This document shows, one piece after another, positions 1-5,913 of a stretch of 7,560 nucleotides of DNA. Within the stretch, counting starts at the first letter, position 1. The number at the start of each line of letters is the position of its first letter. Location of the stretch: positions 1 through 7,560 of the forward strand of contig JAJZPK010000126.1 of the NCBI GenBank assembly GCA_021811205.1, in the 5' to 3' direction. Origin of the DNA: Pseudomonadota bacterium. Lineage in GTDB: Bacteria; Pseudomonadota; Gammaproteobacteria; Burkholderiales; JABEVD01. Below the pieces are notes generated by a model, which saw only the letters and a program-made list of their open reading frames with translations, had not been told where the DNA came from and searched no databases. The translations under genes and the position numbers were made by a program.

Positions 1-797
1 GCGTCAACAGAATCAGGCTGACCGGCGGAGAGCCCTTGTTGAGGCGCAATCTTCCCGACTTGGCGCATCGCCTCTCGTCCATCGAAGGCATCGAGGATCT
101 TTCGCTCAGCACCAATGCGACTCAACTTGAGCATCAGGCTCAGGATCTGAAGCAGGCTGGAATCGGGCGCATCAACATCAGCCTGGATTCGTTGAATCCT
201 GAATCGATCGAAAGGACAACCGGCAGGAATGTGTTGAAAAACATTATTGCAGGCATCGATGCAGCCATCGAAGTCGGCTTTTCAGCGATCAAGATCAACA
301 TGGTCGTTCTGCCAGGCGTCAACGAGAGCGAGATCGAGTCCATGGTTGAATTTTGCATGGAACGCGGCCTGATTCTCCGCCTGATCGAGCCCATGCCTAT
401 GGGCGACACGGGCAGGCGGCAGGGATCATTCGATCTTCAACCCGTGAAAAATGCATTGGCGCAGAAATATTCGCTGGTTCCCGCAGTTCTTCCTGGCGGC
501 GGTCCGGCGCGTTATCTCAGGAGTGTTGACGGACGATTCAGCATCGGCTTCATTACCCCGATCACGCAGCATTTCTGCGAAAGCTGCAACCGGGTCAGGC
601 TAGGCGTCGATGGTTCCCTTTACCTCTGTCTCGGCCAGGAAGAAAAATTCGACTTCAGGTTGCTGTTGCGCAACCATGCAACGGACAGCGAACTGGATTC
701 GGCATTGGTTCGGGCCATCTCGATGAAGCCTGAACGTCACGAATTCAGGGAGTCTCCTTTGAAAATCGTGCGCTTCATGTCTGCAACTGGAGGTTGA
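1..797 (+). CDS. moaA: GTP 3',8-cyclase MoaA, C-terminal part (5' end outside the window)
   Basis: MoaA is a cytoplasmic radical-SAM enzyme that, with MoaC, converts GTP to cyclic pyranopterin monophosphate, the first step of molybdenum cofactor synthesis. The reading frame is open from base 3, so the gene enters from the left. A TTG at 36 is internal, because the codons before it encode the family motif LTGGEP (residues 6-11 of the visible part). About 264 residues are visible, against roughly 330 in typical MoaA, so the N-terminal CxxxCxxC cluster site is missing only because of the window edge. The second Fe-S site that binds GTP is intact as C-x2-C-x13-C (visible residues 192, 195 and 209, within CESCNRVRLGVDGSLYLC). 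The protein ends in the expected double glycine (SATGG). Its last 23 bp overlap the convergent LysR-type gene. A functional link to the downstream redox cluster is possible but not shown, since no molybdoenzyme lies in the window. Confidence 0.95.
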   Translation, partial: VNRIRLTGGEPLLRRNLPDLAHRLSSIEGIEDLSLSTNATQLEHQAQDLKQAGIGRINISLDSLNPESIERTTGRNVLKNIIAGIDAAIEVGFSAIKINMVVLPGVNESEIESMVEFCMERGLILRLIEPMPMGDTGRRQGSFDLQPVKNALAQKYSLVPAVLPGGGPARYLRSVDGRFSIGFITPITQHFCESCNRVRLGVDGSLYLCLGQEEKFDFRLLLRNHATDSELDSALVRAISMKPERHEFRESPLKIVRFMSATGG

Positions 798-1734
798 CTT
801 CGGGCGCCCACACGGTCTGAGGAAACAATTCGCATCCTGCGCAATGGTTCAGGAAATGCTTGAGGTTCTCTGAGAGATATTTCTGTCTGTGCAGTACGAT
901 GTGGAATGTTCTGGTGAGCTTGGGCAATTCGGTATCCAGCACCACAAGTTTGCCTGATTCGAGATAGTCGGCAATGGACCATCGGGACAGGCAGCTTACG
1001 CCCAAACCTTCTGCTGTTGCACGCTTGATCGCCTCTGCACCGCCGAATTCCATGCCGATATTGAGATTATTCAGATATCTCAGAAGTTCATATTCGACGG
1101 TTTCTCGCGTGCCGGACCCGGCTTCGCGCATCAGCCAGTAGGCCCGCTGCAGCATGTCGATGCTTACCTTGTCCTGCTTGACCAGGGGGTGGCTGGGGGC
1201 GGCCACGATCAGAAGTTCGTCCTGAAGCCAGGGAATGACGTCGAGATTGGGTTCATGACAATGGCCTTCGATGAAGCCTGCGTCGATTTCATAATTGGCG
1301 ACCGCCTGTGCCGTCTTCGGGCTATTGGCAATCGCAAGCAGCATGGTGGGCGTCACTTCGCACTCGCTTCCCTGCTTGACCTGGCGGCAGCCGGCGATCA
1401 ACCCGGGCAGTATGTAATTGCCTATGGTCGTGCTTGCCCCGAGCCGTAGCTGGGAGATCATGTTGCTTTGCTTTGAAGTGAATTGCTGCTCGATATCGAT
1501 GGCGCCTTCGAGCAATGCAAGCGCGTTGGGCAACAGCAATCTGCCGTTGTCGTTGAGCACAAGGCGCTTCCCGACGCGGTCGAAAAGCTGCGTATTGAGC
1601 AGGCTTTCGATATCGTTGATGGCGGCACTGGTTGCCGACTGGGAAAGTGGAAGGCTTTTCCCGGCTTCTGTCGTGCTCGACGTGCGCGCGACAGCGACGA
1701 AAATCTGAAGTTGGCGCAGGGTAATGCGCATCAT
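775..1734 (-). CDS. LysR-type transcriptional regulator, divergent from the exported redox cluster
   Basis: This is a cytoplasmic DNA-binding regulator of 319 residues, the usual LysR-family length. The N-terminal winged helix-turn-helix covers about residues 5-65, including LRQLQIFVAVA, LSQSATSAAINDIE and LFDRVGKRLVLNDNG. A linker helix follows, then the two-lobed effector domain from about residue 93. GASTTIGNYILP and REAGSGTRE resemble the CbbR/CysL/YeiE branch, several members of which control carbon fixation or sulfur metabolism. Two adjacent ATG codons are possible starts (1734 and 1731). An AGGA lies 7 nt before the first, and GGAGGG lies 3 nt before the second. I kept the first, but the protein probably begins at one or the other Met. 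The gene reads away from the DsrE-like gene across a shared 156-bp region, the classic arrangement for a LysR regulator that controls its neighbour and itself. Its 3' end overlaps moaA. The effector is unknown. Confidence 0.93.
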   Translation of the reverse strand: MMRITLRQLQIFVAVARTSSTTEAGKSLPLSQSATSAAINDIESLLNTQLFDRVGKRLVLNDNGRLLLPNALALLEGAIDIEQQFTSKQSNMISQLRLGASTTIGNYILPGLIAGCRQVKQGSECEVTPTMLLAIANSPKTAQAVANYEIDAGFIEGHCHEPNLDVIPWLQDELLIVAAPSHPLVKQDKVSIDMLQRAYWLMREAGSGTRETVEYELLRYLNNLNIGMEFGGAEAIKRATAEGLGVSCLSRWSIADYLESGKLVVLDTELPKLTRTFHIVLHRQKYLSENLKHFLNHCAGCELFPQTVWAPEVNLQLQT

Positions 1735-1762
1735 CCCTCCATCCTATTCACAAAGTAGGTCG

Positions 1763-1771
1763 ATTATACCA
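1763..1771 (-). promoter_or_regulatory. Predicted extended -10 promoter of the LysR-type gene
   Basis: Read on the minus strand, the bases are TGGTATAAT, a perfect extended -10 element (TGn plus TATAAT). It lies about 28 bp before the first ATG of the regulator, which implies a short leader of about 20 nt. No good -35 hexamer is visible, which is common for extended -10 promoters. Confidence 0.6.
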
Positions 1772-1778
1772 GCACAAC

Positions 1779-1809
1779 TTGTTAGTCATCTATATCTATT
1801 CTGTATAAT
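1779..1809 (+). promoter_or_regulatory. Predicted sigma-70-type promoter of the three-gene redox cluster
   Basis: A perfect TATAAT lies at 1804-1809. The best -35 candidate is TTGTTA at 1779-1784, with a 19-bp spacer that is longer than optimal. A weak or poorly spaced -35 next to a good -10 fits a promoter that needs an activator, such as the divergent LysR-type protein. The transcript would start near 1816 and have a leader of about 75 nt before the ATG at 1891. Confidence 0.55.
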
Positions 1810-1846
1810 CTTCGAAGACTTGCAACACAATGATTCAAAACGTGCA

Positions 1847-1868
1847 TTTGTAATAATTTTGTAATAAT
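1847..1868. repeat. Tandem duplication of an 11-bp AT-rich unit in the leader
   Basis: TTTGTAATAAT occurs twice, exactly and with no gap (1847-1857 and 1858-1868), ending 6 bp before the Shine-Dalgarno sequence of the DsrE-like gene. The unit is about one helical turn long, so both copies would face the same side of the DNA. It lies downstream of the predicted transcription start. It could be a protein-binding site, an unstructured translation-enhancing leader, or a chance slippage duplication. Confidence 0.7.
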
Positions 1869-1874
1869 GGATAT

Positions 1875-1881
1875 AAGGAGG
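1875..1881 (+). promoter_or_regulatory. Strong ribosome binding site that sets the start at 1891
   Basis: AAGGAGG lies 9 nt before the ATG at 1891. An in-frame ATG at 1867 lies upstream of this site and has no Shine-Dalgarno of its own. Starting at 1867 would also place eight extra residues before the twin-arginine motif. The 1891 start is therefore preferred. Confidence 0.8.
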
Positions 1882-1890
1882 AGTAAAGCT

Positions 1891-2679
1891 ATGGAAATGA
1901 CGCGTCGTGACATGTTGGGTATCGTGGCCAAAACCGGACTTGCAGGCGTGGCTCTGGGCAGCGGCGTTGCACAGGCAGCTGATGCTCCCCTTCCTTCTTT
2001 CGAGCCGAGCGGTGCGAAAACGCTGGAAGAATTGACCAAGGCACTCGCAAAAGCGCCCCGCCGCCGCGATTTCAAGGAAGTGCCCATGATCCTGACGAAG
2101 GAAACCGAATGGGATCATGAAGCCTTGACCTTGGTCATGCATTACAAGGGCAAGGTCAAGCAGGCTTGGGACAATACCGCGATTGACGGCCCATGGCTGA
2201 ACCTCATGCGCAATTCGATGAATGCGCAGATCTGGTCATACAAGCATCCCGACTTCCTCTGTGTTTCGGCAACTCACGGCCCAGCCCATATCGCGCTTTA
2301 CGACCATTACCTCTGGGAAAAATACAATCTTCCCAAGCTGCTGAAAGACAAATACAAGGAAAACATCTTCCTCAAGGCGTCCGACGCTGCGCATGCAGAT
2401 CCGAAAAAATTCGAGGACGAAGAAGGCGTGTTTTCTCCTGCCGACAACAACATCCCTGCTCTCCAGGCAAGGGGCGCCGTTTTCTTGGCATGCCACAATG
2501 CGATCTTCGAAATTTCCCACAAGCTGCACAAGAAAGGCGTCAATCCCGATAAGTTGACCCTGCCGCAAATGGTGGCGGAATTCACCAACCACCTGATTCC
2601 AGGCGTCATCCTGACACCGGGGATCGTTGCCACACTGCCTGAACTCGGATTCCACGGATTCCAGTACGCGAAAAATTAA
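1891..2679 (+). CDS. Tat-exported DsrE/DsrF-fold-like protein, putative periplasmic sulfur-handling protein
   Basis: The product has 262 residues. It begins with a twin-arginine signal: TRRDML at residues 4-9, a hydrophobic stretch to about residue 26, and a likely cleavage after AQA (residue 29). The mature part resembles the DsrE superfamily, whose members bind, reduce or transfer sulfur through a cysteine. Segments that fit are LCVSATHGPA (about residues 123-132) and AVFLACHNAIFE with Cys201. The family-like ending PGVILTPGIVATLPELGFHG follows. The only other cysteine is Cys124. About 90 residues precede the DsrE-like core, so the protein is longer than a bare DsrE domain. It heads the cluster, has a strong ribosome binding site, and is followed 9 bp later by the binding-protein gene. 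The fold call rests on pattern resemblance. The reaction and substrate are unknown, and a persulfide role for Cys201 is inference from the family. Confidence 0.72.
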   Translation: MEMTRRDMLGIVAKTGLAGVALGSGVAQAADAPLPSFEPSGAKTLEELTKALAKAPRRRDFKEVPMILTKETEWDHEALTLVMHYKGKVKQAWDNTAIDGPWLNLMRNSMNAQIWSYKHPDFLCVSATHGPAHIALYDHYLWEKYNLPKLLKDKYKENIFLKASDAAHADPKKFEDEEGVFSPADNNIPALQARGAVFLACHNAIFEISHKLHKKGVNPDKLTLPQMVAEFTNHLIPGVILTPGIVATLPELGFHGFQYAKN

Positions 2680-2688
2680 GAGGCCAAG

Positions 2689-3636
2689 ATGAGCAAGAAA
2701 TTAATCGCACTGCTCATGGGATTGGGATGCGTTGTGACGACGGCTGAGGCCGTCGCCGGCGTGTATCCGCCCTGGAGCCATGGCAACAACAACCCTGTCC
2801 AGCAAAGGGGACTCGAATTCACGGTTCCTGAAGTCGACAATCTACCGGATTTCCATGGAAATCCGGTAGATGCAAAGCTCTCGATTTTCGTGGGCGGCAA
2901 TTATTATTTCGCCATGGCGCCGCTGGTTGCCGCATTCGAGAAGGAACATCCCGAACTGAGCGGCAAGATTTACTATGAAACCATCCCGCCCGGTCTGCTC
3001 GCCACCCAGATCGAGAAAGGCGGTACGATCACCGTGGGCAACATGACCTGGACGGTGAAGGCAGACGTTTATGCCGCCGGCATGAAGCGCGTCAAGCAAA
3101 TGGTCGACAAGGGATTTCTCGTGTCCGCCGAGCCCTATGTGACGAACAGCCTGACCATCATGGTACCGAAAGGCAATCCGGCCCACGTCACTTCTCTGAA
3201 GGATCTGGGCAAACCCGGCCTCAAGCTTGTCATGCCCAATCCGGCGTTTGAAGGGATTGCACGGCAAATCAAGGCTGCCCTCAAGAAGGCAGGCGGAGAC
3301 GAGCTCGTCAAGGCGGTTTACGAGACCAAGGTCAAGAATGGCGAAACCATCCTCACCCATATTCACCACAGGCAAAGCCCGATGTTCCTGATGATGGGCA
3401 AAGCCGATGCGGGCGTGACCTGGGCTTCCGAAGCCATTTTCCAGGAGAAGCATGCCGGCAACCCGATTTCGTTCGTGAAAATTGCACCGGAGCATAATTC
3501 AACTGCGATTTACGCTGCTGGCGTCATGAAGGATGCGCCCAATCCCGAGGCTGCAAAAGCCTGGGTCAGCTTCCTCAAATCCCCCAAGGCATTGGCCATT
3601 TTCGAACAATATGGATTCAAAGCGTATCATCGCTGA
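2689..3636 (+). CDS. ModA-like periplasmic substrate-binding protein without transporter genes
   Basis: This is a 315-residue exported protein of the type II periplasmic binding fold, closest in pattern to ModA-like oxyanion-binding proteins. Residues 1-24 look like a Sec signal peptide (KK, a hydrophobic core, then AEAVAG). Matching family segments are LSIFVGGNYYFAMAPLVAAFE, LTIMVPKGNP with SLKDLGKPGLKLVMPNP, ADAGVTWASEA, and the C-terminal APNPEAAKAWVSFLKSP with FEQYGF. The pocket seems to differ from true ModA: the usual Ser-containing first loop reads VGGNYY, and Trp245 stands where ModA has its ligand-contacting Tyr. THIHHRQ (residues 223-229) is an unusual histidine cluster. The mature protein has no cysteine. 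AAGAGG gives a ribosome binding site 5 nt before the ATG. No permease or ATPase gene is nearby, so it may serve the flanking redox proteins rather than a transporter. The ligand is unknown. Confidence 0.85.
   Translation: MSKKLIALLMGLGCVVTTAEAVAGVYPPWSHGNNNPVQQRGLEFTVPEVDNLPDFHGNPVDAKLSIFVGGNYYFAMAPLVAAFEKEHPELSGKIYYETIPPGLLATQIEKGGTITVGNMTWTVKADVYAAGMKRVKQMVDKGFLVSAEPYVTNSLTIMVPKGNPAHVTSLKDLGKPGLKLVMPNPAFEGIARQIKAALKKAGGDELVKAVYETKVKNGETILTHIHHRQSPMFLMMGKADAGVTWASEAIFQEKHAGNPISFVKIAPEHNSTAIYAAGVMKDAPNPEAAKAWVSFLKSPKALAIFEQYGFKAYHR
2840..2871. repeat. Perfect 32-bp palindrome inside the binding-protein gene
   Basis: Bases 2840-2855 (ATCTACCGGATTTCCA) are the exact reverse complement of 2856-2871, giving a gapless 32-bp palindrome centred on CCATGG. 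It lies in codons 51-61, which encode NLPDFHGNPVD, and it keeps the frame open. In mRNA it could fold into a long hairpin, and in DNA it could form a cruciform or a dyad binding site. Confidence 0.95.
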
Positions 3637-3649
3637 TTGAAGTGCGCTT

Positions 3650-3677
3650 GTGACCGTTCTCGATCGAGAGCGGTCGC
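3650..3677 (+). promoter_or_regulatory. 12-bp stem-loop 13 bases after the binding-protein stop codon
   Basis: GTGACCGTTCTC (3650-3661) pairs with GAGAGCGGTCGC (3666-3677) around a GATC loop. In RNA all 12 positions pair, two of them as G-U wobbles. No run of T follows, so it is not a standard rho-independent terminator. It could protect the 3' end of the upstream mRNA segment, or reduce read-through so that the cytochrome is made in different amounts from the first two proteins. Confidence 0.6.
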
Positions 3678-3853
3678 AGTGCCCCCTCCCTTGACCGAGT
3701 ACCATGGCCAGCCTTCTGGAGCGAAATTTGGTATCCCGTCCTTCTCGAAATGGCTCTGGCAAGCAAATACTCCGGAATCCGATTCTATGAGTGCAAGTAA
3801 TTCTCGAAAAGTTAAGCAAGGACCTGGCACCAATGGTCCAAACAAGTCAACAT

Positions 3854-3857
3854 GGAG
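3854..3857 (+). promoter_or_regulatory. Ribosome binding site that sets the cytochrome start at 3865
   Basis: GGAG ends 7 nt before the ATG at 3865. The codons that follow encode a clean signal peptide, so this start is preferred over the TTG at 3637, which would add 76 unlikely residues. Confidence 0.75.
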
Positions 3858-3864
3858 AAACCGC

Positions 3865-5898
3865 ATGAATTTTGGAACAGCCGCGCTGAAGTTGTCGGGT
3901 GCAGCATTGGCAACACTGGTCGCAGGCACCGCACTGGCGGCAGCGCCTACGCCCGATCTGATCAATAAGGGCGAATATCTGGCTCACCTGGGCGACTGCG
4001 TTGCCTGTCACACGGCACCCGGCGGAAAATCGTTTGCAGGCGGTCTGGATATGAAAACGCCTTTCGGCATCATTCATTCCACCAATATCACGCCCGATGT
4101 TGCGACCGGCATAGGTGCCTATACATTCGAAGACTTTGACCGTGCGATGCGTCGCGGCGTAGCGCGCGATGGTCATAATCTATATCCGGCCATGCCTTAT
4201 CCGTCATTCGCCAAGATCAGTCAGGACGACATGAGAGCGCTTTACGCTTTTCTCATGCATGGAGTGACGCCTGTTTCGCAGCCCAACAAGCCAAACGACA
4301 TGCGATTTCCGTTCAATATCCGGTTGGGGCTCGCCGGCTGGAACATGGTGTTCCTGGATGACAAGCCGTATCAGTATGATCCCTCGCATGATGCGCAATG
4401 GAATCGCGGTGCGTATATCGTACAAGGGTTGGGACACTGTGGTTCCTGCCATACGCCGCGCGGACTGGGCTTCCAGGAAAAGGCCATGAGCGACTCTGGA
4501 AGCGACGGCCGGTATTTCCTGGCAGGCGCGAATGTGGAACATTGGCGTGCGGTCAATCTGCGCAATATATGGACCGGTTCTGAAATCGCCAAGTTTCTCA
4601 AGACCGGAGAGAACGATCGCGGCACAGCCTACGGCGGCATGGCAGAAGTGGTGCATTACAGCTCTCAGCACTTCACTCCCGGCGACCTGGCCGCAATCGG
4701 TGAATACATCCATTCGCTCTACCCAAATCCGGATGAGGCGCCCGGCAGCAATGCCTTGTCCGTGGATGTCGCGCAAACCAGCCATGAGCTGTATGCATCC
4801 CGGGCCGGCCTGGGCTACGTGCAATTCTGCGCCACCTGCCACCAGGCGGACGGCAAGGGTGCTCCACGCTATTTTCCGCCCCTGGCCGGTAATACCTCCA
4901 TCCAGGCCAAGGACCCCTCTTCCCTCATCCATGTCATGCTGACCGGATCGGCCTCGGCATCGACCGCAGCCTCCCCGCATGTTTTCTCGATGCCTTCATA
5001 TGCGGTGCTGGGTGATCAGGAACTCGCTGAAATCGCAACCTTCGTGCGGACGCGCTGGGGCAACCGCGGCAGCACCGTGACGGCCAATGAGGTGCACAAG
5101 ATGCGCGAAGCCTTGAAATTGAAGCAGGTGCAGCCGCCGATGTTCAATCCGCCGCGCTATGCCGACATGCTGAAGAGTCCCAATGCTGCACAGTTGATCT
5201 ACGGCATGCGCCTGATGCGCGATACCAAACGCCTCCTGCCGAAATTTGTTGGCGATGGATTGAATTGCGACAGCTGCCATATCAATGGCGGAACCATGGC
5301 GCTCGGTTCGCCCTATGTCGGCGTGTCCGCGCAGTTCCCAAGCTACAACAAGCGTGCCGGTCACATCATCGACTTCAAGGATCGCATCAACGGCTGCATG
5401 CAGCGTTCGATGGCAGGCCATCCGCTGGATAAAAACTCAAATGAAATGAATGCGATGGTGGCCTATGTCGACTGGATGCGCAACGGTTATCAGATGAAGC
5501 AGAAAATCCCCGGACGTGGCATCGGCAAGATCAGCCACAGCATTTTGCCGAATGATGCCAATGGCAAGGAAGTCTACAAGAATTCCTGCGCTGTTTGCCA
5601 CGGAACCCATGGCGAGGGCGTCAAACGTGCCGATGGCAGCTATCTGTTTCCGCCGCTCTGGGGCAACGATTCATACAATATCGGTGCCGGCATTGCCAAG
5701 ACGTACACCGCAGCCGCATTCGCCAAGAATGTCATGCCGCTGTCCAACACTTTCCACTTCCCTGTCGGTCAGGGTGGACTGACGGATCAGGAGGCGGTGG
5801 ATGTTGGAGAATATTTCAGTCACATGCCGCGCAGGGACTTTCCAGACAAGATCCACGACTGGCCAAAAGGTGGAAAACCAAGCGATGCGCGCTACTGA
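3865..5898 (+). CDS. Pentaheme c-type cytochrome: triheme AdhB-like module fused to a TsdA-like thiosulfate dehydrogenase module
   Basis: The product is a 677-residue periplasmic protein with a Sec signal peptide (residues 1-25, ending TALA). Five CXXCH heme sites are visible, starting at Cys45, Cys192, Cys322, Cys468 and Cys575. The first three, with likely distal methionines Met110, Met259 and Met376, match the triheme cytochrome subunit of alcohol/gluconate-type dehydrogenases (AdhB-like), through about residue 425. The last two form a TsdA-like unit of about 250 residues, the normal TsdA size. LNCDSCHINGG is followed 39 residues after its His by Cys511 in DRINGCMQRSM, the position expected for the unusual His/Cys heme ligation of TsdA. 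CAVCHGTHGEG is followed by Met624, 45 residues after its His. TsdA oxidises thiosulfate to tetrathionate or catalyses the reverse. TsdB-TsdA fusions are known, but the partner there is, as I recall, diheme. There is no C-terminal membrane anchor. The substrate remains inferred. The gene ends 15 bp before a strong terminator. Confidence 0.88.
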   Translation: MNFGTAALKLSGAALATLVAGTALAAAPTPDLINKGEYLAHLGDCVACHTAPGGKSFAGGLDMKTPFGIIHSTNITPDVATGIGAYTFEDFDRAMRRGVARDGHNLYPAMPYPSFAKISQDDMRALYAFLMHGVTPVSQPNKPNDMRFPFNIRLGLAGWNMVFLDDKPYQYDPSHDAQWNRGAYIVQGLGHCGSCHTPRGLGFQEKAMSDSGSDGRYFLAGANVEHWRAVNLRNIWTGSEIAKFLKTGENDRGTAYGGMAEVVHYSSQHFTPGDLAAIGEYIHSLYPNPDEAPGSNALSVDVAQTSHELYASRAGLGYVQFCATCHQADGKGAPRYFPPLAGNTSIQAKDPSSLIHVMLTGSASASTAASPHVFSMPSYAVLGDQELAEIATFVRTRWGNRGSTVTANEVHKMREALKLKQVQPPMFNPPRYADMLKSPNAAQLIYGMRLMRDTKRLLPKFVGDGLNCDSCHINGGTMALGSPYVGVSAQFPSYNKRAGHIIDFKDRINGCMQRSMAGHPLDKNSNEMNAMVAYVDWMRNGYQMKQKIPGRGIGKISHSILPNDANGKEVYKNSCAVCHGTHGEGVKRADGSYLFPPLWGNDSYNIGAGIAKTYTAAAFAKNVMPLSNTFHFPVGQGGLTDQEAVDVGEYFSHMPRRDFPDKIHDWPKGGKPSDARY

Positions 5899-5913
5899 TC
5901 TGAAACAGACGAG

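Larger units (their letters stand above)
1762..1810. repeat. 8-bp inverted repeat containing both divergent -10 boxes
   Basis: GATTATAC at 1762-1769 is exactly mirrored by GTATAATC at 1803-1810, with 33 bp between the arms. Each arm holds one of the two predicted -10 elements, so the divergent promoters are arranged symmetrically around about 1786. Their -35 regions must share the central bases. This is the most likely place for the LysR-type regulator to bind. Within it, ATCTAT is repeated in tandem at 1788-1793 and 1794-1799. I could not pick out one convincing T-N11-A operator. Confidence 0.5.
3637..3864 (+). other. 228-bp spacer between the binding-protein and cytochrome genes
   Basis: I see no convincing gene here. 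The frame of the cytochrome stays open through the whole spacer from a TTG at 3637, but the translation is low-complexity and arginine/serine-rich, and it lies before an obvious signal peptide. The spacer holds a strong stem-loop (3650-3677) near its left end and the cytochrome ribosome binding site at its right end. A TTGACC at 3691-3696 resembles a -35 element, but no matching -10 follows at normal spacing. The rest appears unstructured by eye. Confidence 0.6.

Noticed and set aside
36..38. TTG at 36 as the moaA start
   Set aside because: The upstream in-frame codons encode the conserved LTGGEP motif, so the gene continues beyond the left edge.
1867..1890. Earlier ATG start of the DsrE-like gene
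   Set aside because: It lies upstream of the strong AAGGAGG site and would add residues before the twin-arginine motif.
2694..2730. Cys14 of the binding protein as a lipoprotein lipobox
   Set aside because: GLGC lacks the usual Leu at -3, and a normal signal peptidase I region follows.
2842..3495. 217-codon open frame on the minus strand inside the binding-protein gene
   Set aside because: It is a shadow of a well-supported ModA-like gene, and its translation looks like no protein family.
3650..3677. Rho-independent terminator after the binding-protein gene
   Set aside because: The stem is good, but no T-run follows, so it is listed as a stem-loop only.
3637..3864. N-terminal extension of the cytochrome from the TTG at 3637 (753 residues in total)
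   Set aside because: The ATG at 3865 has a Shine-Dalgarno and is followed at once by a signal peptide. The extension is low-complexity and would bury that signal.
4204..4980. 258-codon open frame on the minus strand inside the cytochrome gene
   Set aside because: It is antisense to heme-binding coding sequence, has no ribosome binding site or recognisable domain, and is a by-product of codon bias.
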